Assembly (NCBI RefSeq): GCF_039541815.1
Contig: NZ_BAABGY010000002.1
Coordinates: forward strand, 186,001-250,000
Reading direction: 5' to 3'
Length of the DNA: 64,000 nt
Origin: Flavisolibacter amylovorans
GTDB lineage: Bacteria; Bacteroidota; Bacteroidia; Chitinophagales; Chitinophagaceae
The translations under genes and the position numbers were made by a program. This document shows positions 47,977 to 56,646 of the stretch, piece by piece. Position 1 is the first letter of the stretch; every line of letters starts with the position of its first letter. The notes under the pieces are model-generated. The model was not told the DNA's origin and searched no databases. It saw nothing but the letters and a program-made list of their open reading frames with translations.

Positions 47977-48399
47977 ATGAAGACCATGAAACGATTTTTA
48001 TACATAACCTGCTTTTTGATCTCCCTCGGCCTGCCGGCCGCGGCACAGGAAGGCCCCGGTGGTCCGGGCGGCCGCGTTCGGGAGCGGATGCGCGAGTACC
48101 TGCAGAACCGCCTCAGCCTGTCGCGCTCCGAAGCCGACCGCTTTGCACCGGTATTCCTCAACTATTTCAACGAGCTCCGCTCCATCAACCAGCAGTTTCG
48201 CGGCGACCGCCTTGTGCTGCAGCAAAAGATCGTGGACCTGCGCCTCCGCTACCGCGAGCAGTTCAAGCCGATCATGGGCGAGAAGCGCTCCAACGACGTC
48301 TTTATCTACGAGCATGATTTCGTGGATGAGGTGAAGCGCATCCGGGAAGAGCGGCTACAGAACCGGTTCGACGGCGATCGTCCCGGAAAAAGATTTTAA
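47977..48399 (+). CDS. Periplasmic helical protein, Spy/CpxP-like
   Basis: 140 residues (a start three codons in is possible). A signal peptide (RFLYITCFLISLGLPAAAQ) precedes a Gly/Pro-rich linker and a long charged helical region (RERMREYLQNRLSLSRSEAD, LQQKIVDLRLRYREQFKPIM). This is the layout of Spy/CpxP-like periplasmic stress proteins or the sensor-like third member of ECF operons. It lies 56 bp after the anti-sigma-like gene. Confidence 0.65.
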   Translation: MKTMKRFLYITCFLISLGLPAAAQEGPGGPGGRVRERMREYLQNRLSLSRSEADRFAPVFLNYFNELRSINQQFRGDRLVLQQKIVDLRLRYREQFKPIMGEKRSNDVFIYEHDFVDEVKRIREERLQNRFDGDRPGKRF

Positions 48400-48793
48400 C
48401 ACCGTTGTTACTTTGAAGAACAATTTCTCCTATATTTGGAATTGGTGTTTTTCATAGGTTAGCAACGGCCGGCTCTTTTTAGGGCAGGCCTTTTTTCTTT
48501 TTAGGCCCTCCCGAATGTTGTAAATCTGTTAAAACCCGCGTCCCTGCTGGGTTTTGTCACTTCACGGGTTTTACGCGCCCGCTTTTCTCCACTAAGAAAT
48601 TGCTTCTTTTTCTTCCTGCCGCTGGGGCTGCGCGCACCTCCGTCGCCTCCGGTGAAAAGCCCGCAAGTGGCCCTCCGCTCACCCCGGAATCCCGGCTGTG
48701 GAAAAAATCCCGTCGATCTTCCGGCCTTGGTCCCGGTATAGAAAGAGCCCCGGCATTATCGCCGGGGCTCTTTCTATGATTTGTAAGTCCGGA
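48400..48793. other. Gap with a -7 element and hairpins between convergent genes
   Basis: TATATTTG (48431-48438) is an exact -7 consensus with TTTG 15 bp upstream. A GGCC/GGCC hairpin with TTTTTT follows (about 48468-48500), so a short transcript is possible. The large terminator at 48739-48776 closes the interval. No protein frame is supported. Confidence 0.45.
48739..48776. terminator. Bidirectional terminator with 16-bp stem
   Basis: TAGAAAGAGCCCCGGC (48739-48754) and GCCGGGGCTCTTTCTA (48761-48776) pair perfectly around ATTATC. On the minus strand it lies 18 bp after the large secreted-protein gene. Confidence 0.9.
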
Positions 48794-50800
48794 TCAGCGG
48801 ATCAGGGTCATGGTGCCTTTGCGGAACACCGGCTTCCGGGTGTCGCGGTCGGTATAGCGGGCAAACCAGACGTAGACGCCGGCGCCCTGGTCGATGCCGT
48901 TGACGCGCCCGTCCCAGCCGGCCTTCCAGTTATTGGTCTGGAACACCACCTGGCCCCAGCGGTTATAGACCATCAGCTCGAAGTCCACCGCCTTTACGGC
49001 GTTCAGGATCCGGAAGCGGTCGTTCTTGCCGTCGTTGTTGGGGGTAAATGCATTTGGCACATCCACGTAGCAGCTGTTGTAGACCACGATGCGCTTCCGG
49101 GCTTCGGCCGTGCAGCCGAAGGAGTCGGTGACCTGGAGGCGCACCCAGTAGGGCGTTTCGCGCACCGGCCCTGCATATACCGGCACCGGCGTTTGCTGGG
49201 TGGAGGTCTGGCCGTCGCCGAAATCCCAGGCATAGCGCAGGCCGCGGCCCACGGAGCTGTTGACGACGGGTACGGTCTCCTCGGGACAGTTGTCTTCAAA
49301 GATCGAGAAGTCGGCCTTCAGGAAGTTGATCAGCTCAAAGGAGGCGCGGGCCGTGTCGTTGCAGAAGCCGTTGCTCACCACGAGCTCCACGGCTTTGGTA
49401 TTGAACTGGGCGTAGATGCCGGTCGGGTTTTGCAGCGTGCTTTCCTGCCCTTCGTCGAGCGTCCACTTCCAGCTGTCGACGCCGTTGGCGCCAGGGTGGA
49501 GGTAGCGGACCGTATCGCGCTGGCAGCCATAGCCTATAGTATAGGTGAAATCCGCATTCACGGTGTCTTTCACGCTGAAGGATACGTTCTGGCCGGCGGG
49601 CGTTTCCTCGCCGCATTCGTCGATGAGGGTATTGCCGTCGGTGCCGCGCTGCAGGATCACCTGGAAGGCCCCTGCGCGCTGCAGGGGCGCTGAAAGCGAC
49701 AGCACGATCACCTTGGAGCCTGCCGTGCCGGCATCGGCGCAGGTGGCGCCGGTAACCGTTACCGGGTAGGTGCCCGCCACGCGGAAGTCGGACCCGTTGG
49801 GGGCTACCGAGACGCAGCTCATGAGGCGCTTGAATACGAGGCGCAGCTCGCGCGGTGCACAGGCCACGGGGGCGATGCTGTCCATGCGGGTGGGCACGCG
49901 GGGGGTGATGGTGATGGGCAGCGATTCGGTAGTGGCGAGGGACTGGTCGCAGTAGTCGAGCAGGGTGTTGCCGTCGGTGCCGGCGCGCACCTGCAGGGTA
50001 TAGTTGCCTGCGGCGAGGGGGGCAGCGAGCTGCAGGAGGATGGAGTCCGTGTCGAAGCCGTTGCTGCAGCCGATGCCTGTGGCCGACACGATGGCGCCGC
50101 CGCCGGCGAGCACGAACTCGGAGCCGGAGCCGGTGAGCGAGCTGCACTTCATCTTCTTATTCAGCTTCACCCGCAGCTGGTCGCCGGCGCAGGAAGCCTC
50201 GAGGCTCCGGAGGCGCGGCGTGGTGGTGTCGGTGATGACGGCCGTGCCGCCACCGAAAGAGAGGCCGTAGCCATACTGGGTGGGCGTGAAGTGGGAGATG
50301 AGCAGCAGGTAGTTATGCCCCTGGATCAGGTTGGGCATGCGGCTGAACCGGGGGTTGGGCGTGCCCCCGCATACAAACTGCTGGGTGCCGGCGCTGCTGG
50401 CCCCGGTGAGGCCGGTTTCGCCGCTCCAGTTTTTGGAGATCACGAGGCTGCCGTCGGTGAACACGTCGTTCGGGTTGCGCCCGGTAACGTCGTAGAGTTC
50501 CCAGTCGTAATCGGAGGACATGTTGTTGGGCGTGATGAGAAAGCCGAGGGTGCCCGACTGGAAGCAGGTGAACTTATACCAGAATGGGTTGACATCGGTG
50601 AGTACTCCCTGGTTTGGATTGCAGCCGGGAGAGGGAAGGGGGGTGCCGCCGCAAAGAGGTACGGTTGATTGCGCGAAGGTGCTGGTGCCGCATACCGGGA
50701 ACGCTGTGGCGGGCGTCTGGCCCGGCGTGGTGCAGGTCTGGGCCCGCAGTCCGGTGGTGGTCAAAAGTAGCAGCAGGCTCGCCAGGAATCGCAGTTGCAT
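48794..50800 (-). CDS. Large secreted protein with gliding-type C-terminal sorting domain
   Basis: 668 residues from MQLRFLASLLLLLTTTGLRA, a signal peptide. The middle carries Ig-like repeats of the type CxxxLRVKLNKKM...F.LAGGG (two or three copies between about 150 and 420), then PKD-like domains (near 430-570; RYAWDFGDGQTSTQQ). The end is the CHU_C/type B sorting domain (VPNAFTPNNDGKNDRFRI, FELMVYNRWGQVVFQT, GVYVWFARYTDRD), recognised by the type 9 secretion system. It is therefore expected on the cell surface or outside. The ligand is unknown. Confidence 0.85.
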   Translation of the reverse strand: MQLRFLASLLLLLTTTGLRAQTCTTPGQTPATAFPVCGTSTFAQSTVPLCGGTPLPSPGCNPNQGVLTDVNPFWYKFTCFQSGTLGFLITPNNMSSDYDWELYDVTGRNPNDVFTDGSLVISKNWSGETGLTGASSAGTQQFVCGGTPNPRFSRMPNLIQGHNYLLLISHFTPTQYGYGLSFGGGTAVITDTTTPRLRSLEASCAGDQLRVKLNKKMKCSSLTGSGSEFVLAGGGAIVSATGIGCSNGFDTDSILLQLAAPLAAGNYTLQVRAGTDGNTLLDYCDQSLATTESLPITITPRVPTRMDSIAPVACAPRELRLVFKRLMSCVSVAPNGSDFRVAGTYPVTVTGATCADAGTAGSKVIVLSLSAPLQRAGAFQVILQRGTDGNTLIDECGEETPAGQNVSFSVKDTVNADFTYTIGYGCQRDTVRYLHPGANGVDSWKWTLDEGQESTLQNPTGIYAQFNTKAVELVVSNGFCNDTARASFELINFLKADFSIFEDNCPEETVPVVNSSVGRGLRYAWDFGDGQTSTQQTPVPVYAGPVRETPYWVRLQVTDSFGCTAEARKRIVVYNSCYVDVPNAFTPNNDGKNDRFRILNAVKAVDFELMVYNRWGQVVFQTNNWKAGWDGRVNGIDQGAGVYVWFARYTDRDTRKPVFRKGTMTLIR

Positions 50801-51001
50801 AGTGATGGTATAGAGGGTACAAATATCCAATATGCTGCATCGCCGCGCTGCCAATGCCTTGTGAAAGTAAACAAATTGCAAAAAAGAGCGTGTCAACTGC
50901 GCCGTGCCCCCGGCAGCCGGGCGTGGCGCTCCCGGGGCACCGGGGCGCGCGGAAGGCAAAGAGGCAAATCTCTTATATTCGCCGCTCAACCCTGAAGTAG
51001 T

Positions 51002-52012
51002 ATGAAGCCTGGACAGTTGGTGATTTCGCTGGATTTCGAGTTGAACTGGGGCGTGCACGACACCCTCTCCCTCGACACGTACGGGCCTAATATTCGGGGG
51101 GTGCAAACCGTCATTCCGCGCCTGCTCGACCTGTTCGGGCGCTACCACGTAAAGGCCACCTGGGGTATCGTCGGGTTCCTGTTCCACCAGGACAAGGAGG
51201 AGCTCCTGGCCCACGTCCCCGATCGCCTGCCGGCCTACAGCAACCCGAAGCTGTCGCCCTACGGCGCTTACCTCGACCGCGTAGGCAAAGGCTTCCCCGA
51301 AGATCCGCACCACTTCAGCCCGCACCTGGTCCAGCTCATCCTGGAGCAGCCGCAGCACGAGGTGGGCACCCATACCTATTGCCACTACTATTGCCTGGAG
51401 CCGGGCCAGAGTGCCGCCGAGTTCGAAGCCGACCTCGAGATGGCGATCCGCGTCGGGGCCGAGCGCGGGGTCACCATCACGAGCCTGATCTTCCCCCGCA
51501 ACCAATATAATAAAGAGTACCTGCGGATTTGCGCAAAGCACGGGATCCTGTGCATCCGCGGCAACGAGCGCCACTGGCTCTATGCCGCCGACAACGCCGC
51601 CGGGCAAACACCGGCGCGCCGCGGCCTGCGCCTCCTCGATTCCTACGTCCCGTTGAGCGGCAACCATGCCTTTGACCTGGATCGACTGCCGGCCACCCTG
51701 CCGATCGACATCCCCGCCTCGGCGTTTCTGCGCCCCTATATGCCGCGGCTGGCCTTCCTGGATGGCCTGCGCCTGCGGCGGATCAAGAAGAGCATGACGC
51801 ACGCCGCGAAGAACGGCCTGGTGTATCACCTCTGGTGGCACCCGCACAACTTCGGCATTCACCAGGACGAAAACTTCGCCTTCCTGGAGCTCATCCTGAA
51901 GCATTACCAGCAACTGAACCGTCAATATGGATTCGGCAGCAGTACCATGAGCGAGCTCGCCCGCCAGGTACTGGCGGCCAATAACCCCGCACCTTCCCAT
52001 GTCTCATCCTAA
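51002..52012 (+). CDS. Polysaccharide deacetylase family protein
   Basis: 336 residues. NodB-type deacetylase: VISLDFELNWGVHD at the N-terminus with the catalytic Asp, GTHTYCHYYC (near 121-130) with metal-binding histidines, and LIFPRNQYN (near 162). A late HLWWHPHNFG (near 281-290) is typical. Probably acts on an exopolysaccharide or lipopolysaccharide precursor. It has no signal peptide. The next gene starts 14 bp before its stop, so the two are an operon. Confidence 0.82.
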   Translation: MKPGQLVISLDFELNWGVHDTLSLDTYGPNIRGVQTVIPRLLDLFGRYHVKATWGIVGFLFHQDKEELLAHVPDRLPAYSNPKLSPYGAYLDRVGKGFPEDPHHFSPHLVQLILEQPQHEVGTHTYCHYYCLEPGQSAAEFEADLEMAIRVGAERGVTITSLIFPRNQYNKEYLRICAKHGILCIRGNERHWLYAADNAAGQTPARRGLRLLDSYVPLSGNHAFDLDRLPATLPIDIPASAFLRPYMPRLAFLDGLRLRRIKKSMTHAAKNGLVYHLWWHPHNFGIHQDENFAFLELILKHYQQLNRQYGFGSSTMSELARQVLAANNPAPSHVSS

Positions 52013-52940
52013 TCCCGAGCCCGTTTTCGCGTCCGCAAGCCTGGAGGAGGCCGACCGGCTGCATGCCCTCGCCCGTGCCAACGGCGGCAACGAGAACATG
52101 ACGGCCGATTTCATCCGCCACTGGTATTTCGCCAATCCTTCGGGATCCTTCTCCTTCCAGGTGGTGCACCTCAACGGCGCCCCCGAAGGATATGCGACCA
52201 CCAACAACTTCCGCTACCGCGTCAACGGGCAGGAGCGGCTCGTGGCGATGCCCCAGAACGTGCTCACCTCCGGCGCCCTGCGCGGCAAAGGCATGTTTGG
52301 CAAGCTTTATTTCCGGACCGAGCAAGACAATGCCGGGCACGGTGTCGATACCTTCCTGACCTTTACCAACGAGATGAGCACGCCGATCTTCCTCCAGAAG
52401 TTCGGTTACCGGCGCGGACGCTGCCCCGACGTGCTGCTCTATCCCTTCGGTGCCGGTGTCCTCTTCTCGGGCTACCGCTTTCGCCGGCTTCCCGGTATCG
52501 ACGCCGTCGCGTTTCCGCCGCAGCTGTACCAGCTCGACAACGCCGCCATCAAATCGCCGGAGCATTACCGCTGGCGCTACGCCAACTACCCGACGGGCGT
52601 CATCCACGTGGTGGAAGTAACGAAGGGCGGCCAGGTGACCGGTTACCTGCTGCTGAAGCGCGAGCAGAAGAAAGGCATTCCCTTCCTGCTGCTCATGGAC
52701 GTGATCGCTGCCGACGAGGCGCGCTTCGTGACCACCCTGAAAGCGGCTCCCGCCTACGGTGCGCGGGCGCTGGCAGCCTTCGTGCTTCTTTATGATCCGG
52801 GTCTGCCCGTGCCCGGCGGGTTGCATAAGCGCATCCGCAACCGCTTCAACTTCCTGGTAAAGGGTAAGGGCGAAGCCGAGACGGAACGCCTCGCCACTAC
52901 CGAGTTCCGGTTCTTTTTCGGGGATATGGACATCGTGTGA
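51999..52940 (+). CDS. GNAT-fold acyltransferase linked to the deacetylase
   Basis: 313 residues, overlapping the deacetylase gene by 14 bp. The fold is suggested by ENMTADFIRHWYFANPSGSF, VLTSGALRGKGMFGKLYFRT (near 85-104; the acetyl-CoA loop, R-G-K-G) and TFLTFTNEMSTPIFLQKFGY (near 119-138). A C-terminal half with GYLLLKREQKKGIPF may be a second degenerate GNAT domain. A sugar amine exposed by the deacetylase could be its substrate; this is inference. Confidence 0.7.
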   Translation: MSHPNPEPVFASASLEEADRLHALARANGGNENMTADFIRHWYFANPSGSFSFQVVHLNGAPEGYATTNNFRYRVNGQERLVAMPQNVLTSGALRGKGMFGKLYFRTEQDNAGHGVDTFLTFTNEMSTPIFLQKFGYRRGRCPDVLLYPFGAGVLFSGYRFRRLPGIDAVAFPPQLYQLDNAAIKSPEHYRWRYANYPTGVIHVVEVTKGGQVTGYLLLKREQKKGIPFLLLMDVIAADEARFVTTLKAAPAYGARALAAFVLLYDPGLPVPGGLHKRIRNRFNFLVKGKGEAETERLATTEFRFFFGDMDIV

Positions 52941-52970
52941 CGGCTACCGCCGCTCCGGCCCCCTGTCCCC

Positions 52971-52996
52971 GGCCCCCTGTCCCCCGAAGGGGGAAC
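52971..52996 (-). repeat. 26-bp GC palindrome, copy 3
   Basis: Same element as at 38215, preceded by a partial duplicate at 52957-52970. Confidence 0.85.
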
Positions 52997-53046
52997 GTAG
53001 GTTCATCAAACCTTACCAGCTGAAATCTCTTCAAAGCGGAAAATGC

Positions 53047-53083
53047 AAAAGGCCCGGATCGCTACGCGATCCGGGCCTTTTTT
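53047..53083 (+). terminator. Terminator after the deacetylase operon
   Basis: AAAAGGCCCGGATCGC (53047-53062) and GCGATCCGGGCCTTTT (53066-53081) pair perfectly with a TAC loop; a T run follows. It sits between palindrome copies 3 and 4. Confidence 0.9.
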
Positions 53084-53134
53084 AGCTGGTTACTTTAAAA
53101 AAATAAATCTAGTCGTAATGTATCATCGACCTAA

Positions 53135-53160
53135 GTTCCCCCTTCGGGGGACAGGGGGCC
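53135..53160 (+). repeat. 26-bp GC palindrome, copy 4
   Basis: Inverted to copy 3, 138 bp away, directly behind the TerB-like gene stop. Confidence 0.85.
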
Positions 53161-53170
53161 GGGCCGGGGG

Positions 53171-53599
53171 CTAGTCTACGATTTCGATGTTGAACCGGTT
53201 GCGGATGATGTAAGTGGTCACCATAGTGCGCATGAGCTCCATGGGGATCTGGAGGTAGAGGGCACACATGCCGATGCGCTCCGAGGTTTCTTCCGATACC
53301 TGGCCGGTGTCGGTCATGAGCTCGCAGATCATGGCGAAGAGGGTTTCGCGGAACTCGGCCGACACCTGCGGGGCGGCGGCTTCGATGAGGGCCTTGGCGC
53401 CATGCTGGCTGAAGAGGGAAAGGGCATGCTGGGAGAGCTCGCTCAGGTTGTGGCCCCGGAAGCGGGAGCACAGCACGAGCATCCGCGAAAGGTGCTCGAT
53501 ACGCGATTCGCCGGGCGGCTGCTGCCCCTCCTGGAAGAGGCAGGAGAACAAAATGGCCACGGAGGCTTCCTGCTCGGAACGGATGGTAAGGTCGGTCAT
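53171..53599 (-). CDS. TerB-like helical protein
   Basis: 142 residues, all alpha, soluble: IEHLSRMLVLCSRFRGHNLS, EFRETLFAMICELMTDTGQV and YIIRNRFNIEIVD. The layout resembles the TerB/DjlA N-terminal-like fold (E..L...i.ADG region is weak here). Function unknown; the assignment is tentative. Confidence 0.5.
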   Translation of the reverse strand: MTDLTIRSEQEASVAILFSCLFQEGQQPPGESRIEHLSRMLVLCSRFRGHNLSELSQHALSLFSQHGAKALIEAAAPQVSAEFRETLFAMICELMTDTGQVSEETSERIGMCALYLQIPMELMRTMVTTYIIRNRFNIEIVD

Positions 53600-53605
53600 G
53601 GCGTA

Positions 53606-53800
53606 AAAGTAAGGTTTAGGAGGTTTAGGGGTGGTGATAGGTTTTGATAGGTTTAGAAAGGTTCAAGAAGGTTCAGGAAGGTTCAAGCAGGTTCAGGAGG
53701 GTTGAGTTCAGGGTCGTCGCTTGCGCAAACCTTTCTAAACCTTTCTAAACCTCCCTGAACCTTTCTAAACCCTTCTAAACCCTTCCAAACCCTCCTAAAC
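53606..53800. repeat. Long hairpin array of AGGTTTAG / AAACCTTCT words
   Basis: The left half has AGGAGGTTTAGG, AGGTTCAAGAAGGTTCAGG words with a period of about 10 bp, and the right half the complement (AAACCTTTCT, AACCTCCCTG). It centres near 53715 and ends inside the last codons of the HGSNAT-like gene. Related to the array at 45684. Confidence 0.85.
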
Positions 53801-55060
53801 CTTGACGTAGATCTTCCGCTTGTCCATAAAGTAAACGATGCTCCAATAAAACAGGATCATCAGTATGGCGTAGAGCAGCGAGCCGTTCTCGGGGGCGCCG
53901 GGCACCTGGGCACATATATATTTATAGAACCAGCCAAAGGGGGCAATGTACTTCGGCGTACCGTCGTCGGCCGTGCCGTCGGGGATGCGGATGAGGGCCT
54001 GGAGGCGGGGCAGGAGCGAGCTCAGCGCGAAGATGAACAGCGGGTTTTTGCCGAACACCTCGAAGAAGCGGCACCACCAGCCCCGCTTGCCCCGCAGCTC
54101 GATGGCCCAGAGCATCGTCGCCAGCACCGCGATGGCCAGCCCCGTGGTGGTGACCACATAGGAGCTCGTCCAGATCTTCTTGTTGACGGGAAAGCTCATG
54201 TGCCAGCAATAGCCGGTGAAGAGCAGGGCCACTGCAGCCACGAACAAGCCCGTGAGGGTGGCGTAGAGCGGGTGCTGGCCCGGCTCCTCGCGCAGGGCCG
54301 GTGTGTCGGCGCCCGTATGCTGCGGCAGCACGGCCGTACTGCGCTTCAGGATATAGTCGCCCACCAGGTATCCGAAGATCACCTGGGCCACGGAGGGGAG
54401 CGTGTGGATGAGCCCTTCGGGATCGAAGGCAAAGGGCTTGCCGTTCAGCTTTTCACCATGATAAAGGTGCGGCTCGCCCAGTACGGCAAGGTCGATGCGG
54501 GTGCCGAACCAGCCGGTGAGGCTGTAGGGGTCGGCGGGATTGCCGAGCACGCAGAGCGCCCAGTAGCCGAGCAGCAGGAGAAGCGCCGCGTAAAAGGCGC
54601 CACGCGGCTTCGCATAATAGATGATAATGGCGGCGAGCCCGTAGGAAAGCGCAATGCGCTGCAGCACGCCCATGATGCGGATGCCCGACAGGGCCCCGGT
54701 TTTCGGGTCGGCCCAGGTCCAGGTCTTGGCCACGAGGCTGTCGCCGGCCCAGCGCACGAAGGGCGCCCAGCTCAGGAACAGCCCGATGAGGAAGATGAGC
54801 ACGGTGCGCTTCAGTACTTTACGCCAGAAGGCGCCGTCGCCGCCGGCGGCGAAGCGGGGCATCACAAAGGCCAGGGCATTGCCTACGGCAAAGAGGAAAA
54901 ACGGAAAGACAAGGTCGGTGGGCGTAATGCCATGCCAGGGCGCATGCTCCAGCGGGTCGTAGATATGGCCCCAGGAGCCGGGATTGTTCACCAGGATCAT
55001 GAGGGCGACGGTGGCGCCCCGGAATACGTCGAGGGCATAAAAGCGTTGAGCGGGCTTCAT
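53795..55060 (-). CDS. HGSNAT-like membrane acyltransferase (DUF5009)
   Basis: 421 residues with about ten membrane helices. The N-terminus ALDVFRGATVALMILVNNPG and HAPWHGITPTDLVFPFFLFA are diagnostic of the heparan-alpha-glucosaminide acetyltransferase-like family. These proteins move acetyl groups across the membrane onto amino sugars. The substrate here is unknown. It is monocistronic, upstream of and divergent from the exopolysaccharide operon. Confidence 0.82.
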   Translation of the reverse strand: MKPAQRFYALDVFRGATVALMILVNNPGSWGHIYDPLEHAPWHGITPTDLVFPFFLFAVGNALAFVMPRFAAGGDGAFWRKVLKRTVLIFLIGLFLSWAPFVRWAGDSLVAKTWTWADPKTGALSGIRIMGVLQRIALSYGLAAIIIYYAKPRGAFYAALLLLLGYWALCVLGNPADPYSLTGWFGTRIDLAVLGEPHLYHGEKLNGKPFAFDPEGLIHTLPSVAQVIFGYLVGDYILKRSTAVLPQHTGADTPALREEPGQHPLYATLTGLFVAAVALLFTGYCWHMSFPVNKKIWTSSYVVTTTGLAIAVLATMLWAIELRGKRGWWCRFFEVFGKNPLFIFALSSLLPRLQALIRIPDGTADDGTPKYIAPFGWFYKYICAQVPGAPENGSLLYAILMILFYWSIVYFMDKRKIYVKV

Positions 55061-55233
55061 GGGCTAAAGGTCTATTAAAAAAGCATTAAGAGTGTTCCTG
55101 ACCCGGCAGTAAAAAATAGGGAAATATGCTTATCAGATATGTGTACCGTCCTCATAATCAGGTAGGTACCAAAATCGCGGCAAAAAGCGCAAATTTCAGT
55201 TTAACTGATTCATAATCTGTATTTTTTATCGGC

Positions 55234-55263
55234 TTGTCAGTCCCACCAATCCGACTATATTTG
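55234..55263 (+). promoter_or_regulatory. Promoter of the exopolysaccharide operon
   Basis: TTG (55234-55236), 19-bp spacer and TATATTTG (55256-55263) match the Bacteroidota promoter consensus. About 80 nt of leader follow to the GTG of the antiterminator gene, room for a processive antitermination site. Confidence 0.75.
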
Positions 55264-55346
55264 CACCTCAAAATCGCTCCGTGACCTCCGCTTTTCTGAA
55301 ATGCGGATGGGACTGAGGTGGCGAAGCTATATCTAAATGTGAACAG

Positions 55347-55856
55347 GTGAGCGCGAAGTGGTTGGCCATATATACACGTCCCCGGTGGGAAAAGAAGGTG
55401 CACCAGCTGCTTCTGCAGAAGGGCGTGGAAAGCTACTGCCCGCTCAACAAGGTACACCGCAAGTGGAGCGACCGGATCAAGCTCATCGAGGAGCCCCTGT
55501 TCAAGTCGTACGTATTTGTACGGATCGAGGAAGACCGCCGCACCGAGGTCCGCATGACCGAAGGGGTGATCAACTTCGTGTATGGCGACGGCAAGCCGGC
55601 CGTGATCAAGGACAAGGAGATCCAGGCCATCCAGCGTTTCCTCTCGGAATACGAGGACGTGGAAGTGGTGAAGGTGAACTGGAAGCCCAACGAGCGCGTG
55701 ATGATCACCGGCGGGGCCCTGATAAATACGGAAGGACGGGTGGTGCAGGTCGGCAGTAAAACCGTCAAAGTGATGATCGAAAGCCTTGATTATCTGCTTT
55801 TAGCGAAAATCGATAAATCCAAGCTAATTCCTCTCGGAGAAGATAAAACAAAATAG
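55347..55856 (+). CDS. UpxY-type transcription antiterminator (NusG family)
   Basis: 169 residues from GTG at 55347. A NusG N-terminal domain (KWLAIYTRPRWEKKVHQLLL, VESYCPLNKVHRKWSDR, LFKSYVFVRIEEDRR) and a KOW-like end (VMITGGALINTEGRVVQVGS) define a specialised NusG paralogue. In Bacteroidota such proteins (UpxY) open capsule and exopolysaccharide operons and let polymerase read through long loci. Its position as first gene fits exactly. Confidence 0.88.
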   Translation: MSAKWLAIYTRPRWEKKVHQLLLQKGVESYCPLNKVHRKWSDRIKLIEEPLFKSYVFVRIEEDRRTEVRMTEGVINFVYGDGKPAVIKDKEIQAIQRFLSEYEDVEVVKVNWKPNERVMITGGALINTEGRVVQVGSKTVKVMIESLDYLLLAKIDKSKLIPLGEDKTK

Positions 55857-55859
55857 TAT

Positions 55860-56624
55860 ATGCGTTTTTTTTGCTATATATTTGTGCTGCTTATTCTTGC
55901 CTCGTGCGGTCCGCGTCGTGTGGTTTACAACTACTTGAGTGACATCAAGGACACTTCGTTCCGCAAGGGCGTATTCATTGCAGAGCCGGTGATCCAGAAG
56001 AACGATCTTCTGTCCATCAAGATCACCTCCGCGAGCCTCGACCCCGCCACCGACGTGCCGTATAACCTTACGGCCACGAGCCAGGCCAGCGGCCTCGCGC
56101 AGGAGCCGGGTTACCTGGTGGACGTACGCGGGAACATCGAGATCCCGCGTATTGGACTGATCAAGGCGGAAGGCCTGACGAAGGACGAGCTGTCGAAAAC
56201 GGTCCGCGCCAAGCTGAAGGACGTGCTGACGCAGCCGAGCGTCGTCATCCGCTTTCTCAACTTCCGGGTAACGGTACTCGGGGAAGTGCGCAACGCAGGC
56301 GTGCTCTCGGTGCCGACGGAACGCCTCTCGATCCTGGAAGCGGTGGGCATGGCCGGCGGCATCACGGAGTTCGGCACCATCAAGAACGTGCGGGTGCTCC
56401 GCGAGATCGACGGGCAGCGCGAAACGGGTGTGCTCGATCTGACCGCCGGGAACATCTTTGAGTCGAAGTATTACCAGCTCCGCCAGAACGACGTGATCCT
56501 GGTAGACCAGACGGATTATAAGCTCCAGCTCGGCGAGCAACAACGCCGGATCCAGCAGCTAACCCTTGGCCTGACTATCCTTACTAGTTTAGGTCTGCTC
56601 TATAGTATCATCGTAAGGCGATAA
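55860..56624 (+). CDS. Polysaccharide export lipoprotein, Wza-like
   Basis: 254 residues. A lipoprotein signal (CYIFVLLILASC) is followed by a polysaccharide export (Poly_export) domain with NDLLSIKITSASLDP (near 40-55) and SLBB segments (VTVLGEVRNAGVLSVPTERL near 138-157). A hydrophobic C-terminal helix (LTLGLTILTSLGLLYSIIV) is present. Forms the outer-membrane exit for the polymer made by this operon. It lies 3 bp after the antiterminator gene. Confidence 0.88.
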   Translation: MRFFCYIFVLLILASCGPRRVVYNYLSDIKDTSFRKGVFIAEPVIQKNDLLSIKITSASLDPATDVPYNLTATSQASGLAQEPGYLVDVRGNIEIPRIGLIKAEGLTKDELSKTVRAKLKDVLTQPSVVIRFLNFRVTVLGEVRNAGVLSVPTERLSILEAVGMAGGITEFGTIKNVRVLREIDGQRETGVLDLTAGNIFESKYYQLRQNDVILVDQTDYKLQLGEQQRRIQQLTLGLTILTSLGLLYSIIVRR

Positions 56625-56646
56625 CCTTTAACTCAAGTAAGTATCA

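Noticed and set aside
50801..52000. N-terminal extension of the sorting-domain protein on the minus strand
   Set aside because: The open frame continues opposite the polysaccharide deacetylase, but a clear signal peptide starts at 50800 and the extension has no homology.
55158..55457. 99-codon minus-strand frame over the promoter of the polysaccharide operon
   Set aside because: It overlaps a consensus promoter and the NusG-like gene start and has no recognisable features.
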